Source: Bacteroidota bacterium (GTDB taxonomy: Bacteria > Bacteroidota > Bacteroidia > Flavobacteriales > Weeksellaceae). Taken from it: 64,000 nt of DNA. Below the pieces are notes generated by a model. It searched no databases. It was not told the DNA's origin and worked only from the letters and a program-made list of their open reading frames with translations. Below, piece after piece: positions 7,930-17,466 of this stretch. The position numbers were made by a program, and so were the translations under genes. The stretch lies in contig JAEXAR010000001.1 in NCBI GenBank assembly GCA_023394415.1, positions 138,779 to 202,778 on the forward strand, read 5' to 3'. Position 1 is the stretch's first letter, and every line of letters starts with the position of its first letter.

Positions 7930-8616
7930 TTAATAAGAAAATTTAACTACTTCGCTATTCACACCGTCAGTAATTTTCATTAGATATAAGCCTTTTTGAG
8001 CAAGATTAACGTCAATTGGGTTTCCGTTTGCATTAACTTTCATACTTTTTACTACTTTTCCTGAGAAATCATAAACCTGAATATCTAGATTTCCTTTTTT
8101 TGAAGTGTAAAGTTTGCCTTGTGAAACAACAGATTTTTTTGACAATCCCTGTAAATCATTTACTGCAAGAGAATTAAGTACAAATGGGACTGTTAAACCA
8201 TAATTAGATGCCTTTAAATCACCAGATTGCTTAGTTCCTGCCTGATTTCTCAAGATAAAATTAAAATTACTAATAGTAGTCCCCTGTGGTACAGTGTTAT
8301 TTGTATTAGTGAAACTATAGTTGTTCAAATTAAGAGTACCTTCAAATTTACCTGTAGATGTGTTATATGTTAATGTTGTCACAACATTACTCCAGTTATC
8401 ATTATATGCTGTATTTGTAGAAGTATCAACAGCATTTAACCAAGAATACACGTAAATAGTATTAGCACCTTGAGGATCAAAGGTTGACCAATTCGGATTT
8501 TCACCAGTTCCATTATATGAAAAGGTTAGGATACCACCTGATTCGGAAACTGTAAGTTGTGCGGAAATGGTTACCATTGCTAATAGAGCAACAAGTAGAG
8601 AATAAAGTTTTTTCAT
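7930..8616 (-). CDS. Secreted protein with T9SS type A sorting domain
   Basis: A 228 aa secreted protein. The signal peptide is MKKLYSLLVALLAMVTISAQ. A beta-rich, Asn/Thr-rich domain (about residues 20-150) contains VYSWLNAVDTSTNTAYNDNW and resembles carbohydrate-binding or starch-module proteins only loosely. The C-terminal sorting domain (about 155-228) has GKLYTSKKGNLDIQVYDFSG and ends EVVKFSY, the pattern that sends proteins through the type IX system to the cell surface. It has its own promoter at 8645-8673 and is followed in frame by an orphan second sorting domain. Function of the N-terminal domain is unknown. Confidence 0.82.
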   Translation of the reverse strand: MKKLYSLLVALLAMVTISAQLTVSESGGILTFSYNGTGENPNWSTFDPQGANTIYVYSWLNAVDTSTNTAYNDNWSNVVTTLTYNTSTGKFEGTLNLNNYSFTNTNNTVPQGTTISNFNFILRNQAGTKQSGDLKASNYGLTVPFVLNSLAVNDLQGLSKKSVVSQGKLYTSKKGNLDIQVYDFSGKVVKSMKVNANGNPIDVNLAQKGLYLMKITDGVNSEVVKFSY

Positions 8617-8644
8617 AACATAAAATTTTTTAAGATTAGTATAA

Positions 8645-8673
8645 CAAATTTAGCATAAACTTTTAAAAACCAA
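8645..8673 (-). promoter_or_regulatory. Flavobacterial-type promoter for the T9SS gene
   Basis: On the minus strand a TTG element (8671-8673) is separated by 18 nt from TAAATTTG (8645-8652), matching the known TTG / TAnnTTTG consensus. The start codon lies about 30 nt downstream. Confidence 0.6.
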
Positions 8674-8691
8674 TTATAAAATTTTCACTTT

Positions 8692-10794
8692 TTAATATAA
8701 TTTCAAACTTATACCAAACAGAAAATTTACACCCGCTTGCGAAAAGTAGTTTGGTCCTTCCCAAACATAGCCATTGTTCACATATTTTTTATTGAATAGA
8801 TTGTTAACTAAAAGTTTTAAATCTATATCAGTCCGTTTGAGTTTTAGTTGATATTGTGTATTTATATCAGTTAGGAAATAATCATTAAGCTGTAAATCAG
8901 GATTGTTGGTATTATCCAAATATTGTTTACCAACGTATTGATTCTGAATGCCAAATGTGAAATTTTCAAAAGGCTTCAGGTTGACCAACATATTAGCAAC
9001 CATGTTTGGCGAAAACGAAATTGGTGTATTGCCTAAATTTATCAGCTGGTTATTGACTTGATGTTTAAAGTTGATATTTTGGTTTTTGCTTAAAGATAAA
9101 TTACCGGAAAGTTCTAGAATTTTAGAAATTTTTGCCAAGGCAGAAAGTTCAATCCCTATTCTGTACGATTTTCCGGAATTTGTCCTGATGAAGCTTCCTA
9201 CATCGTTAATCTCACCATTTAAAACCAATTGATTGACATAATGCATATAATAAACATTGGCAGCAAAAGAGAAATTATTTCCAACATTTTTTTCAATTCC
9301 TCCTTCAAAATCATGAAGCGTTTCAGGTTGAATATCCGAGTTGGCAAACAAATCATCACGGTTCGGCTCACGACTTGCCTGTGCGTATGAAATGAATATT
9401 TTCCCGGAAGGAATATTATAGTTAACACCAGCTTTTGGGTTGAAAAACGTCCATTTTTTATTTAAATCCATGCCTTCATCATCACCTTGAGCGATAATTT
9501 TAGTATCATAGTCAATATTGCGAAGCTGTAAATCTCCAAAAAGTTCAAATCGGTCAATTTTATAAATGGCTTTTGCAAAACCAGACCTTTCATTTTTAAT
9601 CGAACGGTTTCTATAATATTCGTGCTCTTTAATTTCTGGGAAATAAACGCCTGTAACATTTCCGTAATGTCTTCCAAAATATTGGTTAACAACGGCTCCA
9701 AAATTTAAATCAAGATTGTGAAATTTCCCATAAAGTGTAGAAACCACCCCATAAAAATCATTGTCGAGCCATTTTTTTCTAATGAAATCTGTTCTGGTTT
9801 TAGTGTCCTGATTTGGCAGGTTATATTTTGAAAATTTCGCCTCTTGCTTGTAATTTTCGTAGAAACCTTTTCCATCGGTATAATGCAACGTTGTCTCAAT
9901 ATCCCAATTCTGATTTAAGTTCTGTTCCCAAAGGAGTTGATAATGCTTTTGAGTATAATTATCGGTCTCATTATCATAGAAATCAACAATTTCGGACCAA
10001 TCAGCATTATAAATCGCTCCAGAATAATTAAACTTTGGATTGGTTTCCCAAGTCGCTTTATCAATTCCGTTCCAAGCTTGATAGGTTTTTTCTTTTCCGC
10101 CAAAAGCCATTAATCGGAGCTTGGTCTTATTTTGTTTAAAAAGCGCAGTGAAATTATAAGAATCTAAATCGGAAAAAGCACGATCAATATACCCGTCAGA
10201 GTGTATTTTCGTATACCTTCCCATCAATGAAAGTCGATCGTTCCAGAATTTCCCCGAACCAACTTCCGCAGAATATTTATAAGTATTGAATGATCCGTAA
10301 CTATTATCAGATTTAATGTAAAATTTTTCTTCTGGGTTTTTTGAAATGACATTTACACTCGCACCAAAAGCAGAAACCCCGTTAGATGAAGTGCCAACAC
10401 CTCTCTGTATCAAAATCTGCGAGGCTGAACTTGCCAAATCAGGAACATCCACAAAGAACGTTCCCTGCGATTCAGAATCATTGTAAGGAACACCATTCAT
10501 CATCACGTTAATCGAAGTTCCACCAACACCACGAATTCTAAATCCGGTATAACCCACACCATTTCCAGCATCTGATGTAGAAATCACCGAAGTTTGGTTC
10601 TTGAGTAAAATCGGCAAATCCTGACCAAGATTTTTCGTGGAAAGATCTTTTTCTACATTGATAATTTCTTTGGAAAGTGGCAATCTTTTTGTGAAATTGA
10701 TAGCCTCAATCTGAGATTCACTAATAGAATCTTTCTGCACCTGTGCGTACAGCATTGCAGGACCAATAAGTCCTAAAAAAAATAAACCTTTCAT
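8692..10794 (-). CDS. TonB-dependent receptor, probably for thiamine
   Basis: A 700 aa outer-membrane receptor: signal peptide (cleavage near LYAQ), plug domain about residues 45-160 (LGQDLPILLKNQTSV, GFRIRGVGGTSINVMMNGVP, VQ-type motif ILIQRGVGTSSNG), then a 22-strand beta barrel ending in aromatic SLKLY. It lacks the N-terminal carboxypeptidase-like extension and has no SusD partner beside it, unlike polysaccharide receptors. A TPP riboswitch lies in its leader, and TPP-controlled TonB receptors (Omr1 type) are the predicted thiamine receptors of Bacteroidota. Ligand is therefore inferred from regulation, not from the protein itself. Energy would come from the TonB cluster at 48-51 kb. Confidence 0.85.
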   Translation of the reverse strand: MKGLFFLGLIGPAMLYAQVQKDSISESQIEAINFTKRLPLSKEIINVEKDLSTKNLGQDLPILLKNQTSVISTSDAGNGVGYTGFRIRGVGGTSINVMMNGVPYNDSESQGTFFVDVPDLASSASQILIQRGVGTSSNGVSAFGASVNVISKNPEEKFYIKSDNSYGSFNTYKYSAEVGSGKFWNDRLSLMGRYTKIHSDGYIDRAFSDLDSYNFTALFKQNKTKLRLMAFGGKEKTYQAWNGIDKATWETNPKFNYSGAIYNADWSEIVDFYDNETDNYTQKHYQLLWEQNLNQNWDIETTLHYTDGKGFYENYKQEAKFSKYNLPNQDTKTRTDFIRKKWLDNDFYGVVSTLYGKFHNLDLNFGAVVNQYFGRHYGNVTGVYFPEIKEHEYYRNRSIKNERSGFAKAIYKIDRFELFGDLQLRNIDYDTKIIAQGDDEGMDLNKKWTFFNPKAGVNYNIPSGKIFISYAQASREPNRDDLFANSDIQPETLHDFEGGIEKNVGNNFSFAANVYYMHYVNQLVLNGEINDVGSFIRTNSGKSYRIGIELSALAKISKILELSGNLSLSKNQNINFKHQVNNQLINLGNTPISFSPNMVANMLVNLKPFENFTFGIQNQYVGKQYLDNTNNPDLQLNDYFLTDINTQYQLKLKRTDIDLKLLVNNLFNKKYVNNGYVWEGPNYFSQAGVNFLFGISLKLY

Positions 10795-10919
10795 TCTTTT
10801 AATTTTTTTTTAATTAATTGAATAAAAGGGGCGATTAAATTAAAATGTAACAATTAATCAATATAACAGTGTAGCAATAATTGTTAAACTGGTAAATTTT
10901 TACATTGGTACATTTACAT

Positions 10920-10985
10920 TTCCCTAAACAGCATTACCTGTTCCAGGTTCATTGGGTATAATCTCAGCCACTTTTGCAGCACCCC
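10920..10985 (-). ncRNA. TPP riboswitch (THI element)
   Basis: Read on the minus strand, the leader contains GGGGTGC at the 5' side, GGCTGAGATTATACCC, GAACCTGG, CAGGTAATGC and TAGGGAA in that order. These are the conserved blocks of the thiamine pyrophosphate aptamer. It ends about 125 nt before the receptor start codon. A downstream CCCCTTTT on the transcript (10824-10831) can pair with AAAAGGGG at the aptamer's 5' edge (10982-10989), giving a possible expression platform. Confidence 0.93.
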
Positions 10986-11019
10986 TTTTTTCTTGATTGC
11001 GAAAATAAGAAATTTTTAT

Positions 11020-11775
11020 TTAATACGCTTTATTTTTAATATCTACATAAAAATAGTTTTTTCCGTCTTTGGTCACTTCAAAAAGCCTCGCCAACTTCCA
11101 ACTGAAATTTCTCTTGATATCAGAATATTCAAACGGTATAATAATTTTATTATTAACATCAATAATACCAAACTTATCGTTATAGCTGGCAATAATCATA
11201 GGATTTTTCAAATCATCACCTTCCAGGATATGAAGATAATGATATTGAGGATAAATCTGATACTGTCTATAATCTTCCGGATTTTCAAATTTAGAATCCT
11301 CTACAATTCCGTAAAAGCCTTGCCTGGTATAAGCATGATAAAGTTGCTTTTTGTACTCAAAAGGGCATTTTGCCAAATCAGAATCTACATATTTATACAC
11401 TCTTTTACCTGCAAAATCAATTCGGTAATCTACTCCGTTCAATCTTACTGATGCGTAATCAGATGTACCATATTTTCTAGCCTTTTCATTTGGAGAATTA
11501 AGAAGATTACAGTCTTCAGTATAAAAACCTACATTACTGTATTGATGGGAAATCACTAATTTTCCTTTTTGGTTGATAAAACCAAATTTTCCATCTTTTT
11601 TTTGTGGAATAAGTGCTGGGATAGAATCATTAACTTTTACCAAATCAAGATTAGGTTTTATAGAAACTGTTTTCTTAATTGGCTTTTTCGTTGCAGGTTT
11701 CTTCACCGTTTTAGACTGCGCATTAAGTACTAAAACTGCCAAAAGTGAAAACATTAAGCTTAAAATCTTCTTCAT
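11020..11775 (-). CDS. WG repeat-containing secreted protein
   Basis: A 251 aa protein with a signal peptide (MKKILSLMFSLLAVLVLNAQ), a Lys/Thr/Pro-rich linker, then at least two WG (KWG) repeats: KDGKFGFINQKGKLVISHQY and NDKFGIIDVNNKIIIPFEY. WG repeats form beta units in secreted or surface proteins of Bacteroidota; their targets are mostly unknown. The gene ends 35 bp upstream of the TPP aptamer, so the receptor promoter must lie in or just after its 3' end. On the minus strand TATTTTTG occurs about 30 nt before the ATG, but no clear -33 partner was found. Confidence 0.75.
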   Translation of the reverse strand: MKKILSLMFSLLAVLVLNAQSKTVKKPATKKPIKKTVSIKPNLDLVKVNDSIPALIPQKKDGKFGFINQKGKLVISHQYSNVGFYTEDCNLLNSPNEKARKYGTSDYASVRLNGVDYRIDFAGKRVYKYVDSDLAKCPFEYKKQLYHAYTRQGFYGIVEDSKFENPEDYRQYQIYPQYHYLHILEGDDLKNPMIIASYNDKFGIIDVNNKIIIPFEYSDIKRNFSWKLARLFEVTKDGKNYFYVDIKNKAY

Positions 11776-11903
11776 AACGTGTCTTTTTGCAAAATCGCTG
11801 CCAAAAATAAGAATAAAATAGTAAGGTATCGGAGATAGATTCGCAGCATATTATTAATTCAAAATCTTAATGAAAAGCATTCCGAAAAATCCTCAAAAAT
11901 TCG

Positions 11904-11911
11904 TAAATTTG
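11904..11911 (+). promoter_or_regulatory. -7 element of the aconitase promoter
   Basis: TAAATTTG, a perfect TAnnTTTG match, lies 38 nt before the aconitase ATG. A weak TTC sits 21 nt upstream in place of the TTG element. Confidence 0.45.
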
Positions 11912-11949
11912 AAAATTCTAATAGTTGATAATCAAAAATATTTTACGAT

Positions 11950-14220
11950 ATGACTTTTGACATTGATATGATTAAAAAAGTGTATGAGCGCTATCCTGAA
12001 AGAATTGCTGCGGCAAGAAATGTTGTAGGAAAACCGCTTACACTCGCAGAAAAAATTCTTTACACTCACCTTTGGGAAGGTAATGCATCACAGGCTTATG
12101 AAAGAGGAAATTCTTATGTGGATTTTGCTCCGGACAGAGTTGCCATGCAAGATGCAACCGCACAAATGGCACTTTTACAGTTTATGCAAGCTGGAAAAGC
12201 TAAAGTTGCAGTTCCTTCAACTGCTCACGCCGATCACTTAATTCAGGCGAGAGTTGGTGCTGAAGCAGATTTACAGGAAGGTATCAATAAAAATTCAGAG
12301 GTTTTCAATTTTTTAAGTTCAGTTTGCGATAAATATGGTATCGGTTTCTGGAAACCGGGCGCAGGAATTATTCACCAAGTGGTTTTGGAAAATTATGCAT
12401 TTCCTGGTGGAATGATGATTGGAACCGACTCTCACACCGTAAATGCAGGTGGTTTAGGAATGGTTGCCATTGGTGTTGGTGGCGCAGATGCTGTTGATGT
12501 AATGGCAGGAATGGCGTGGGAATTGAAAATGCCAAAACTCATCGGGATTAAATTAACCGGAAAAATGAACGGTTGGACTTCTGCAAAAGATGTTATCCTA
12601 AAAGTTGCCGGAATTCTTACGGTAAAAGGTGGAACCGGATGTATCGTAGAATACTTTGGCGAAGGCGCAGAATCACTTTCTGCAACAGGAAAAGGAACCA
12701 TTTGTAATATGGGTGCAGAAATTGGTGCTACCACTTCTACTTTTGGTTATGATGATTCTATGAGAAGATATCTTGCTGCAACTGGAAGACAGGATGTCGT
12801 TGATGCCGCTGACAAAATTGCTGAACATTTAACAGGAGATGCTGAAGTTTACGCCAATCCTGAACAATATTTCGACCAAGTTATTGAAATCAATTTATCT
12901 GAATTAACACCGCATTTGAACGGACCTTTCACTCCGGATTTAGCGACGCCTGTTGCAGAATTTAGAGCAAAAGCCGAAGCAAATGGATGGCCTTTAGATG
13001 TAGAATGGGCGCTAATCGGTTCTTGCACCAACTCTTCTTATGAAGATTTATCAAGAGCAGCTTCCATTGTGGAAGATGCTGTTGCAAAAGGTGTAAAACC
13101 AAAAGCAATTTTGGGAATTAATCCGGGTTCTGAACAAGTAAAATATACCGCTGAAAGAGATGGATTTTTAGATTCTTTCAGAAAATTTGAAAATGCGAGA
13201 ATTTTTACCAACGCTTGCGGACCTTGTATCGGACAATGGGACAGAGAAGGTGCTGACAAAGGCGAGAAAAACTCCATCATCCACTCTTTCAACCGAAATT
13301 TTGCTAAAAGAGCCGACGGAAATCCAAATACACACGCTTTCGTAGCGTCGCCGGAAATGGTTGCAGCCGTTGCAATTTCGGGAAGATTAGACTTTAATCC
13401 AATTACAGATACTTTAACCAACCAAAACGGTGAACAAGTAAAATTGGATGAACCAAAAGGTTTTGAACTTCCTGAGAAAGGTTTCGATGTAGAAGATAAT
13501 GGTTATCAAGCGCCTTCAGAAGACGGTTCAAACGTTCAAGTAATTGTTTCTCCAACTTCGGACAGACTTCAACTTTTGGATCCATTCTTACCTTGGGACG
13601 GAAAAAATATTGAAAACGCAAAAGTTCTTATTAAAGCCTTCGGAAAATGTACAACTGACCATATTTCTATGGCAGGTCCTTGGTTGAAATACCGCGGACA
13701 TTTGGATAATATTTCCAATAATATGTTGATTGGCGCTGTAAACGCTTACAATATGGAAACCAACAAAGTGAAAAATCAATTAACCGGAGAATATGGTGAA
13801 GTTCCTGCAGTTCAAAGAGCTTACAAAGCAGCAGGTGTTCCGAGTATTGTTGTAGGCGACCATAATTATGGCGAAGGTTCTTCCAGAGAACACGCCGCAA
13901 TGGAACCAAGACATTTAGGTGTAAAAGCAGTTTTGGTAAAATCTTTTGCCAGAATTCACGAAACCAATCTCAAAAAGCAAGGAATGCTTGCATTAACGTT
14001 CGTGAATGAAGCAGATTACGATAAAATTCAGGAAGATGACACTATTGATTTCCTAAATCTTACAGAATTTGCGCCAAGTGTTCCAATTCGTTTATTGGTA
14101 AAACACGCCGATGGAACGACTGATGAAATTTTAGCAAATCACACGTATAACGACCAACAAATTGGTTGGTTCAAAGCAGGTTCTGCATTGAATTTGATTG
14201 CTGAAGAAGCGAATAAGTAA
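11950..14220 (+). CDS. acn: Aconitate hydratase
   Basis: TCA-cycle enzyme isomerising citrate to isocitrate through cis-aconitate. The 756 aa length and the swivel domain at the C-terminus fit the mitochondrial-type aconitase used by Bacteroidota. The three 4Fe-4S ligands are C359 (IGSCTNSS), C423 and C426 (ACGPCIGQ). Active-site segments include ADHLIQ, GTDSHT near residue 158, and [22 protein letters not shown] in the swivel domain. The gene is monocistronic, with its own -7 element upstream and a hairpin terminator downstream at 14279-14306. Confidence 0.96.
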   Translation: MTFDIDMIKKVYERYPERIAAARNVVGKPLTLAEKILYTHLWEGNASQAYERGNSYVDFAPDRVAMQDATAQMALLQFMQAGKAKVAVPSTAHADHLIQARVGAEADLQEGINKNSEVFNFLSSVCDKYGIGFWKPGAGIIHQVVLENYAFPGGMMIGTDSHTVNAGGLGMVAIGVGGADAVDVMAGMAWELKMPKLIGIKLTGKMNGWTSAKDVILKVAGILTVKGGTGCIVEYFGEGAESLSATGKGTICNMGAEIGATTSTFGYDDSMRRYLAATGRQDVVDAADKIAEHLTGDAEVYANPEQYFDQVIEINLSELTPHLNGPFTPDLATPVAEFRAKAEANGWPLDVEWALIGSCTNSSYEDLSRAASIVEDAVAKGVKPKAILGINPGSEQVKYTAERDGFLDSFRKFENARIFTNACGPCIGQWDREGADKGEKNSIIHSFNRNFAKRADGNPNTHAFVASPEMVAAVAISGRLDFNPITDTLTNQNGEQVKLDEPKGFELPEKGFDVEDNGYQAPSEDGSNVQVIVSPTSDRLQLLDPFLPWDGKNIENAKVLIKAFGKCTTDHISMAGPWLKYRGHLDNISNNMLIGAVNAYNMETNKVKNQLTGEYGEVPAVQRAYKAAGVPSIVVGDHNYGEGSSREHAAMEPRHLGVKAVLVKSFARIHETNLKKQGMLALTFVNEADYDKIQEDDTIDFLNLTEFAPSVPIRLLVKHADGTTDEILANHTYNDQQIGWFKAGSALNLIAEEANK

Positions 14221-14222
14221 AA

Positions 14223-14266
14223 GGAATCTAAATAATCCTTCAAGGATTTTAAATCCTTGAAGGATT
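14223..14266. repeat. Nested palindrome and fragment of a dispersed repeat
   Basis: Two 16-base arms (14234-14249 and 14251-14266) are reverse complements separated by one base, and each arm is itself nearly palindromic (AATCCTT-C-AAGGATT). The preceding 15-mer GGAATCTAAATAATC recurs exactly at 43768-43782. It looks like a dispersed, hairpin-forming intergenic repeat. Confidence 0.65.
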
Positions 14267-14278
14267 GATTAAAATAGA

Positions 14279-14306
14279 ACCGCTCAAGAAATTGAGTGGT
14301 TTTTTC
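14279..14306 (+). terminator. Intrinsic terminator after aconitase
   Basis: The stem ACCGCTCAA / TTGAGTGGT (with a G-U pair and a short loop GAAA) is followed by TTTTTTC. Its distance of about 60 bp from the aconitase stop fits termination of that gene. Confidence 0.75.
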
Positions 14307-14488
14307 TTTACAATCATTATATTTGATTGTCAAATCCACAACAACCAATGGGCAGAAAAGTTTTAAATATTGATCAACAAATCTAATTATTAATGGCTCT
14401 AGACCAGAAGATTTTATTTTATTAAACTATTTTGTTGTTGTAAAACTAAAAAAATGTGGGTAAATTTTAGACGAAGTCGTTAAGAAAT

Positions 14489-15160
14489 TTATCCATATTT
14501 TTTTAGCAATTCCCATAACTCTTTTTCCATTTCCCCAATTTGCTTTCTCCACCTCCATTCGCATTCCTTCAGATGCAGTAAAAAAGTAGATTTCACACCG
14601 TTAAACTTCGCCAGCCTCCTTTTAGTGAAACTCCAAAAACTTTCAATCCCATTGATATGCACTCCGTTTTGATTTGAGAAACTTTTGCTCTTATCGATCC
14701 TGAAATGCTTCTCGTAACCTATATCCAAAAGTCCGCTGTAGCCCCTCCAACCGTCTGTAAACAGGACGCTTTCCAGCGAGACCCTCCCGCGGATAACCTT
14801 CCTTAAAGTTTCGCTTTTCGCATCTGGGACAAGTTCCGTATAAACTCTCCCGTCTCTTTCAAAAACTCCAAAAACAGGTTGTTTCCACGTTCCCCTTCCT
14901 CTTTTTTGAGGCATATTGATTCCTCGTAATCTTCTTGCCCCAAAATAGGCTTCATCAAGTTCAACCTCGCCAAAAAATAAGCCCAGGTCACCCTGCTGCT
15001 TTCGGAAAATTACCTCGCGAAATATTCTGAAATATCTGTTGATCGTTTTGCGGTTGTAGCCTAATATTTCTGCCGTTTTTGTGGCGTCAATATCACTGCA
15101 AAAGCACTTCACAATTTTTTTGATCTCGTAATCGCTTAATTTGCTATATTTAATCGGCAT
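14489..15160 (-). CDS. IS1595-family transposase
   Basis: A 223 aa DDE-type transposase. An N-terminal helix-turn-helix (about residues 8-48) precedes the ISXO2-like catalytic domain. Candidate catalytic residues are D69 (GEVELDEAYFG), D136 (FTDGWRGYSGL) and E173 (HINGIESFW), with the family His at 168. The reading frame is intact and full length for the short IS1016-like group, so the element may still be mobile. The start codon lies only seven bases from a perfect 16-bp palindrome carrying TAAATTTG on both strands, so its transcript may be nearly leaderless. Confidence 0.9.
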   Translation of the reverse strand: MPIKYSKLSDYEIKKIVKCFCSDIDATKTAEILGYNRKTINRYFRIFREVIFRKQQGDLGLFFGEVELDEAYFGARRLRGINMPQKRGRGTWKQPVFGVFERDGRVYTELVPDAKSETLRKVIRGRVSLESVLFTDGWRGYSGLLDIGYEKHFRIDKSKSFSNQNGVHINGIESFWSFTKRRLAKFNGVKSTFLLHLKECEWRWRKQIGEMEKELWELLKKYG

Positions 15161-15167
15161 TTGAGAA

Positions 15168-15183
15168 CAAATTTATAAATTTG
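15168..15183. promoter_or_regulatory. Palindromic double -7 element at the IS end
   Basis: The 16-base sequence CAAATTTATAAATTTG is a perfect palindrome and reads TAAATTTG (TAnnTTTG) on both strands. It lies between the transposase start (15160) and the IS end, so it could serve the transposase inward and the adjacent glycosyltransferase outward. No convincing -33 element was found on either side. Confidence 0.4.
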
Positions 15184-15208
15184 TTCTGGTCTTAAGCCTT
15201 AATTATTT

Positions 15209-16099
15209 ATGATTCTTTCTGCTTCATATAATCTTTTTGATGGTGAGGAATTATTAGAAGGTTCTATTTCCCAAATTAGAAATCAGGTGGATTATATTAC
15301 CGTCATTTATCAGGATACATCAAACTTTGGTGAAAAAAGGGATTCTCTAAAGTCTTATTTACAAGATTTGAAACAGCGTGGCTTAATTGATGATTTCTTC
15401 ATGTTTACTCCTAATCTTTGGAGAAGTGCTTCAACCAATGAAAGAACAAAAAGAAATATAGGTTTAAAGGTTGCCAAAATTACAGGTTGTACCCATTATA
15501 TGTCTTTAGATACCGATGAATTATACAAACCACAACAATTTTATAATGCTAAAAATATTATAGAAAAGGGAGGCTTCGATGCTTCCTATTGTCAAATGCA
15601 AACATTTTACAAAAGTTGGGAATATAGACTTTCACCTCCGGAAGATTATTATGTACCATTTATTTTCAAAATAATCGAAGGAAGAAAGCACAAAAGAACG
15701 AAATTTAAGCTTTTGGTAGATCCTACGCGAAATATGAAAAGTAAAAATTTTAAGATTTTTGAAAGAAAGGATCTTGAAATGATGCACGGATCTTACATTA
15801 GAAATGATATTGGTAGAAAATTGAATAACAGCAGCTCAAGAAAAGGTTTTGAAGGAAAACGACAAAAAATAACAGACTATTTTATCAATTGGCAGTATCC
15901 TCAAAAAGCTTTGCTTGCAGGTAATGTGGATAGATTTTATAATGTGGAGAAAGTCAATTATTTCCCGGAGCCAATTTTAGAAAATTACCAAAGTAACTTT
16001 AGGAAAAAAGATTTAGGCGTAAGATATCTCCAAAAAAAAATTAGCTTATCAAATGGTATGAAAGCTATTTTAAATTTGCTGAAATTTAGAAAGATATAA
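15209..16099 (+). CDS. Glycosyltransferase-like protein (GT-A type)
   Basis: A 296 aa protein that looks like a family 2-related GT-A enzyme. It opens with ILSASYNLFDGEELLEGSI, a start common in Bacteroidota sugar transferases, and has a DxD-like metal site in MSLDTDELYKP near residue 110. No membrane segments. The start codon is one base past the putative right target duplication of the IS, so the native leader appears displaced about 800 bp to the left. No glycan genes flank it, so acceptor and pathway are unknown. The length and composition do not suggest truncation. Confidence 0.65.
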   Translation: MILSASYNLFDGEELLEGSISQIRNQVDYITVIYQDTSNFGEKRDSLKSYLQDLKQRGLIDDFFMFTPNLWRSASTNERTKRNIGLKVAKITGCTHYMSLDTDELYKPQQFYNAKNIIEKGGFDASYCQMQTFYKSWEYRLSPPEDYYVPFIFKIIEGRKHKRTKFKLLVDPTRNMKSKNFKIFERKDLEMMHGSYIRNDIGRKLNNSSSRKGFEGKRQKITDYFINWQYPQKALLAGNVDRFYNVEKVNYFPEPILENYQSNFRKKDLGVRYLQKKISLSNGMKAILNLLKFRKI

Positions 16100-16175
16100 A
16101 ACCGCCTAAAATTGATTAGTAGCCAGCAACATTGTCATTAAATCACTTGTTACAGGCTATTATGATGCAATTATT

Positions 16176-17426
16176 TTATTTCTTGAACTCTAGAATAGTT
16201 TTTTCCAAAATAGCCACACATTCCATCAGTTGATCTTCAGTAATTACTAATGGTGGAGCCAGCCTGATGATGTTTCCGTGAGTTGGTTTTGCCAGAAGTC
16301 CGTTTTCTTTTAGTGCAAGGCAAAGATTCCATGCAGTAGGAGAGTGCTGTGAATCGTTGATAATGATAGCATTTAGCAATCCTTTTCCTCTTACAGAGTG
16401 CACCAAATCAGATTTCTCAATCACTTTTCTGATTTCATTTCTGAATATTTCTCCCAGTTTTTCAGCTCTTTCTGATAGTTGCTCTTCTTCCACAACATCC
16501 AAAGCTGCCATTGCAACAGCGCAGGCTAAAGGATTTCCTCCAAAAGTAGAACCGTGCTGTCCTGGATGAATGACTTTCATAATTTGATCATTTGCTAAAA
16601 CTGCAGAAACAGGATACATTCCGCCAGAAAGAGCTTTCCCCAAAATTAGTATATCCGGTTGTACATCTTCGTGGTGGCAAGCAATTAATCTTCCTGTTCT
16701 TGCGATTCCGGTTTGCACTTCGTCAGCAATGAAAAGGACGTTATATTGTTTACAAAGTTCAGATGCTTTTTTCAGAAAACCTTCATCCGGAACGTAAACA
16801 CCGGCTTCTCCTTGGATGGGTTCTACCAAAAATGCTGCTATGTTTTCAGCATCTTTTTTCAGCACTTCTTCGAGGTCGTTCAAATCATTGTATGGAATTT
16901 TTATAAATCCCGGAGTGAAAGGACCATAATTATTGTGGGCATCTGGATCATTAGAAAAAGAGACAATAGTTGTAGTTCTTCCGTGGAAATTGTTTTCGCA
17001 AACAATTATTTTTGCATTATTTCCGTGGATGCCTTTTACTTCATAAGCCCATTTTCTGGCTAATTTAATTGCCGTTTCCACAGCTTCCGCCCCAGAATTC
17101 ATTGGTAATACTTTATCAAAACCGAAAAGAGAAGTGATTTTCTTCTCGTACTCACCAAGTTTTGAATTATAAAAAGCTCTGGAAGTTAAAGCCAAGCTTT
17201 GTGCCTGATTTACGAGTGCGCCAACAATTTTAGGGTGTGAATGCCCTTGGTTTACAGCAGAATAAGCAGAAAGAAAGTCAAAATATTTTTTACCTTCTAC
17301 ATCCCAAACATATACGCCTTCACCTTTTTCCAAAACCACCGGAAGTGGATGGTAATTGTGTGCGCCATGTTGGTTTTCTAAATCGATAAAATACTGTGAG
17401 TTTTTGTGCTGTATTGCTGTTGACAT
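16176..17426 (-). CDS. rocD: Ornithine aminotransferase
   Basis: PLP-dependent ornithine--2-oxoacid transaminase (416 aa), converting ornithine to glutamate semialdehyde in arginine and proline metabolism. The PLP lysine is K264 in [12 protein letters not shown], and the cofactor Asp lies in [14 protein letters not shown] (about residue 235). The FHGRTT and [13 protein letters not shown] segments are typical of class III aminotransferases, and [13 protein letters not shown] near residue 57 is characteristic of ornithine aminotransferase. Monocistronic: terminators of neighbouring genes bound it. Assignment is by strong resemblance to flavobacterial RocD; other class III enzymes are less likely. 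Confidence 0.92.
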   Translation of the reverse strand: MSTAIQHKNSQYFIDLENQHGAHNYHPLPVVLEKGEGVYVWDVEGKKYFDFLSAYSAVNQGHSHPKIVGALVNQAQSLALTSRAFYNSKLGEYEKKITSLFGFDKVLPMNSGAEAVETAIKLARKWAYEVKGIHGNNAKIIVCENNFHGRTTTIVSFSNDPDAHNNYGPFTPGFIKIPYNDLNDLEEVLKKDAENIAAFLVEPIQGEAGVYVPDEGFLKKASELCKQYNVLFIADEVQTGIARTGRLIACHHEDVQPDILILGKALSGGMYPVSAVLANDQIMKVIHPGQHGSTFGGNPLACAVAMAALDVVEEEQLSERAEKLGEIFRNEIRKVIEKSDLVHSVRGKGLLNAIIINDSQHSPTAWNLCLALKENGLLAKPTHGNIIRLAPPLVITEDQLMECVAILEKTILEFKK

Positions 17427-17466
17427 TGTTTTACTTTTCTACAAATTTAAGCTAAAATCATTCAAT

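Larger units (their letters stand above)
14395..15198 (-). mobile_element. IS1595-family insertion sequence (IS1016-like group)
   Basis: An element of about 804 bp with one intact transposase. Terminal inverted repeats: left GGCTCTAGACCAGAA at 14395-14409; the right end, reverse-complemented, reads GGCTTAAGACCAGAA at 15198-15184. They differ at two of 15 positions. An 8-base direct repeat TAATTATT occurs at 14384-14391 and 15200-15207, near but not exactly abutting the repeats (offset 3 and 1 bases), so the exact ends and the target duplication are uncertain. It sits between aconitase and a glycosyltransferase whose ATG is at 15209. Confidence 0.82.

Noticed and set aside
10993..11451. A 152-codon plus-strand frame opposite the WG-repeat gene
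   Set aside because: It is the antisense shadow of a convincing gene with signal peptide and WG repeats. Its product has no recognisable features.
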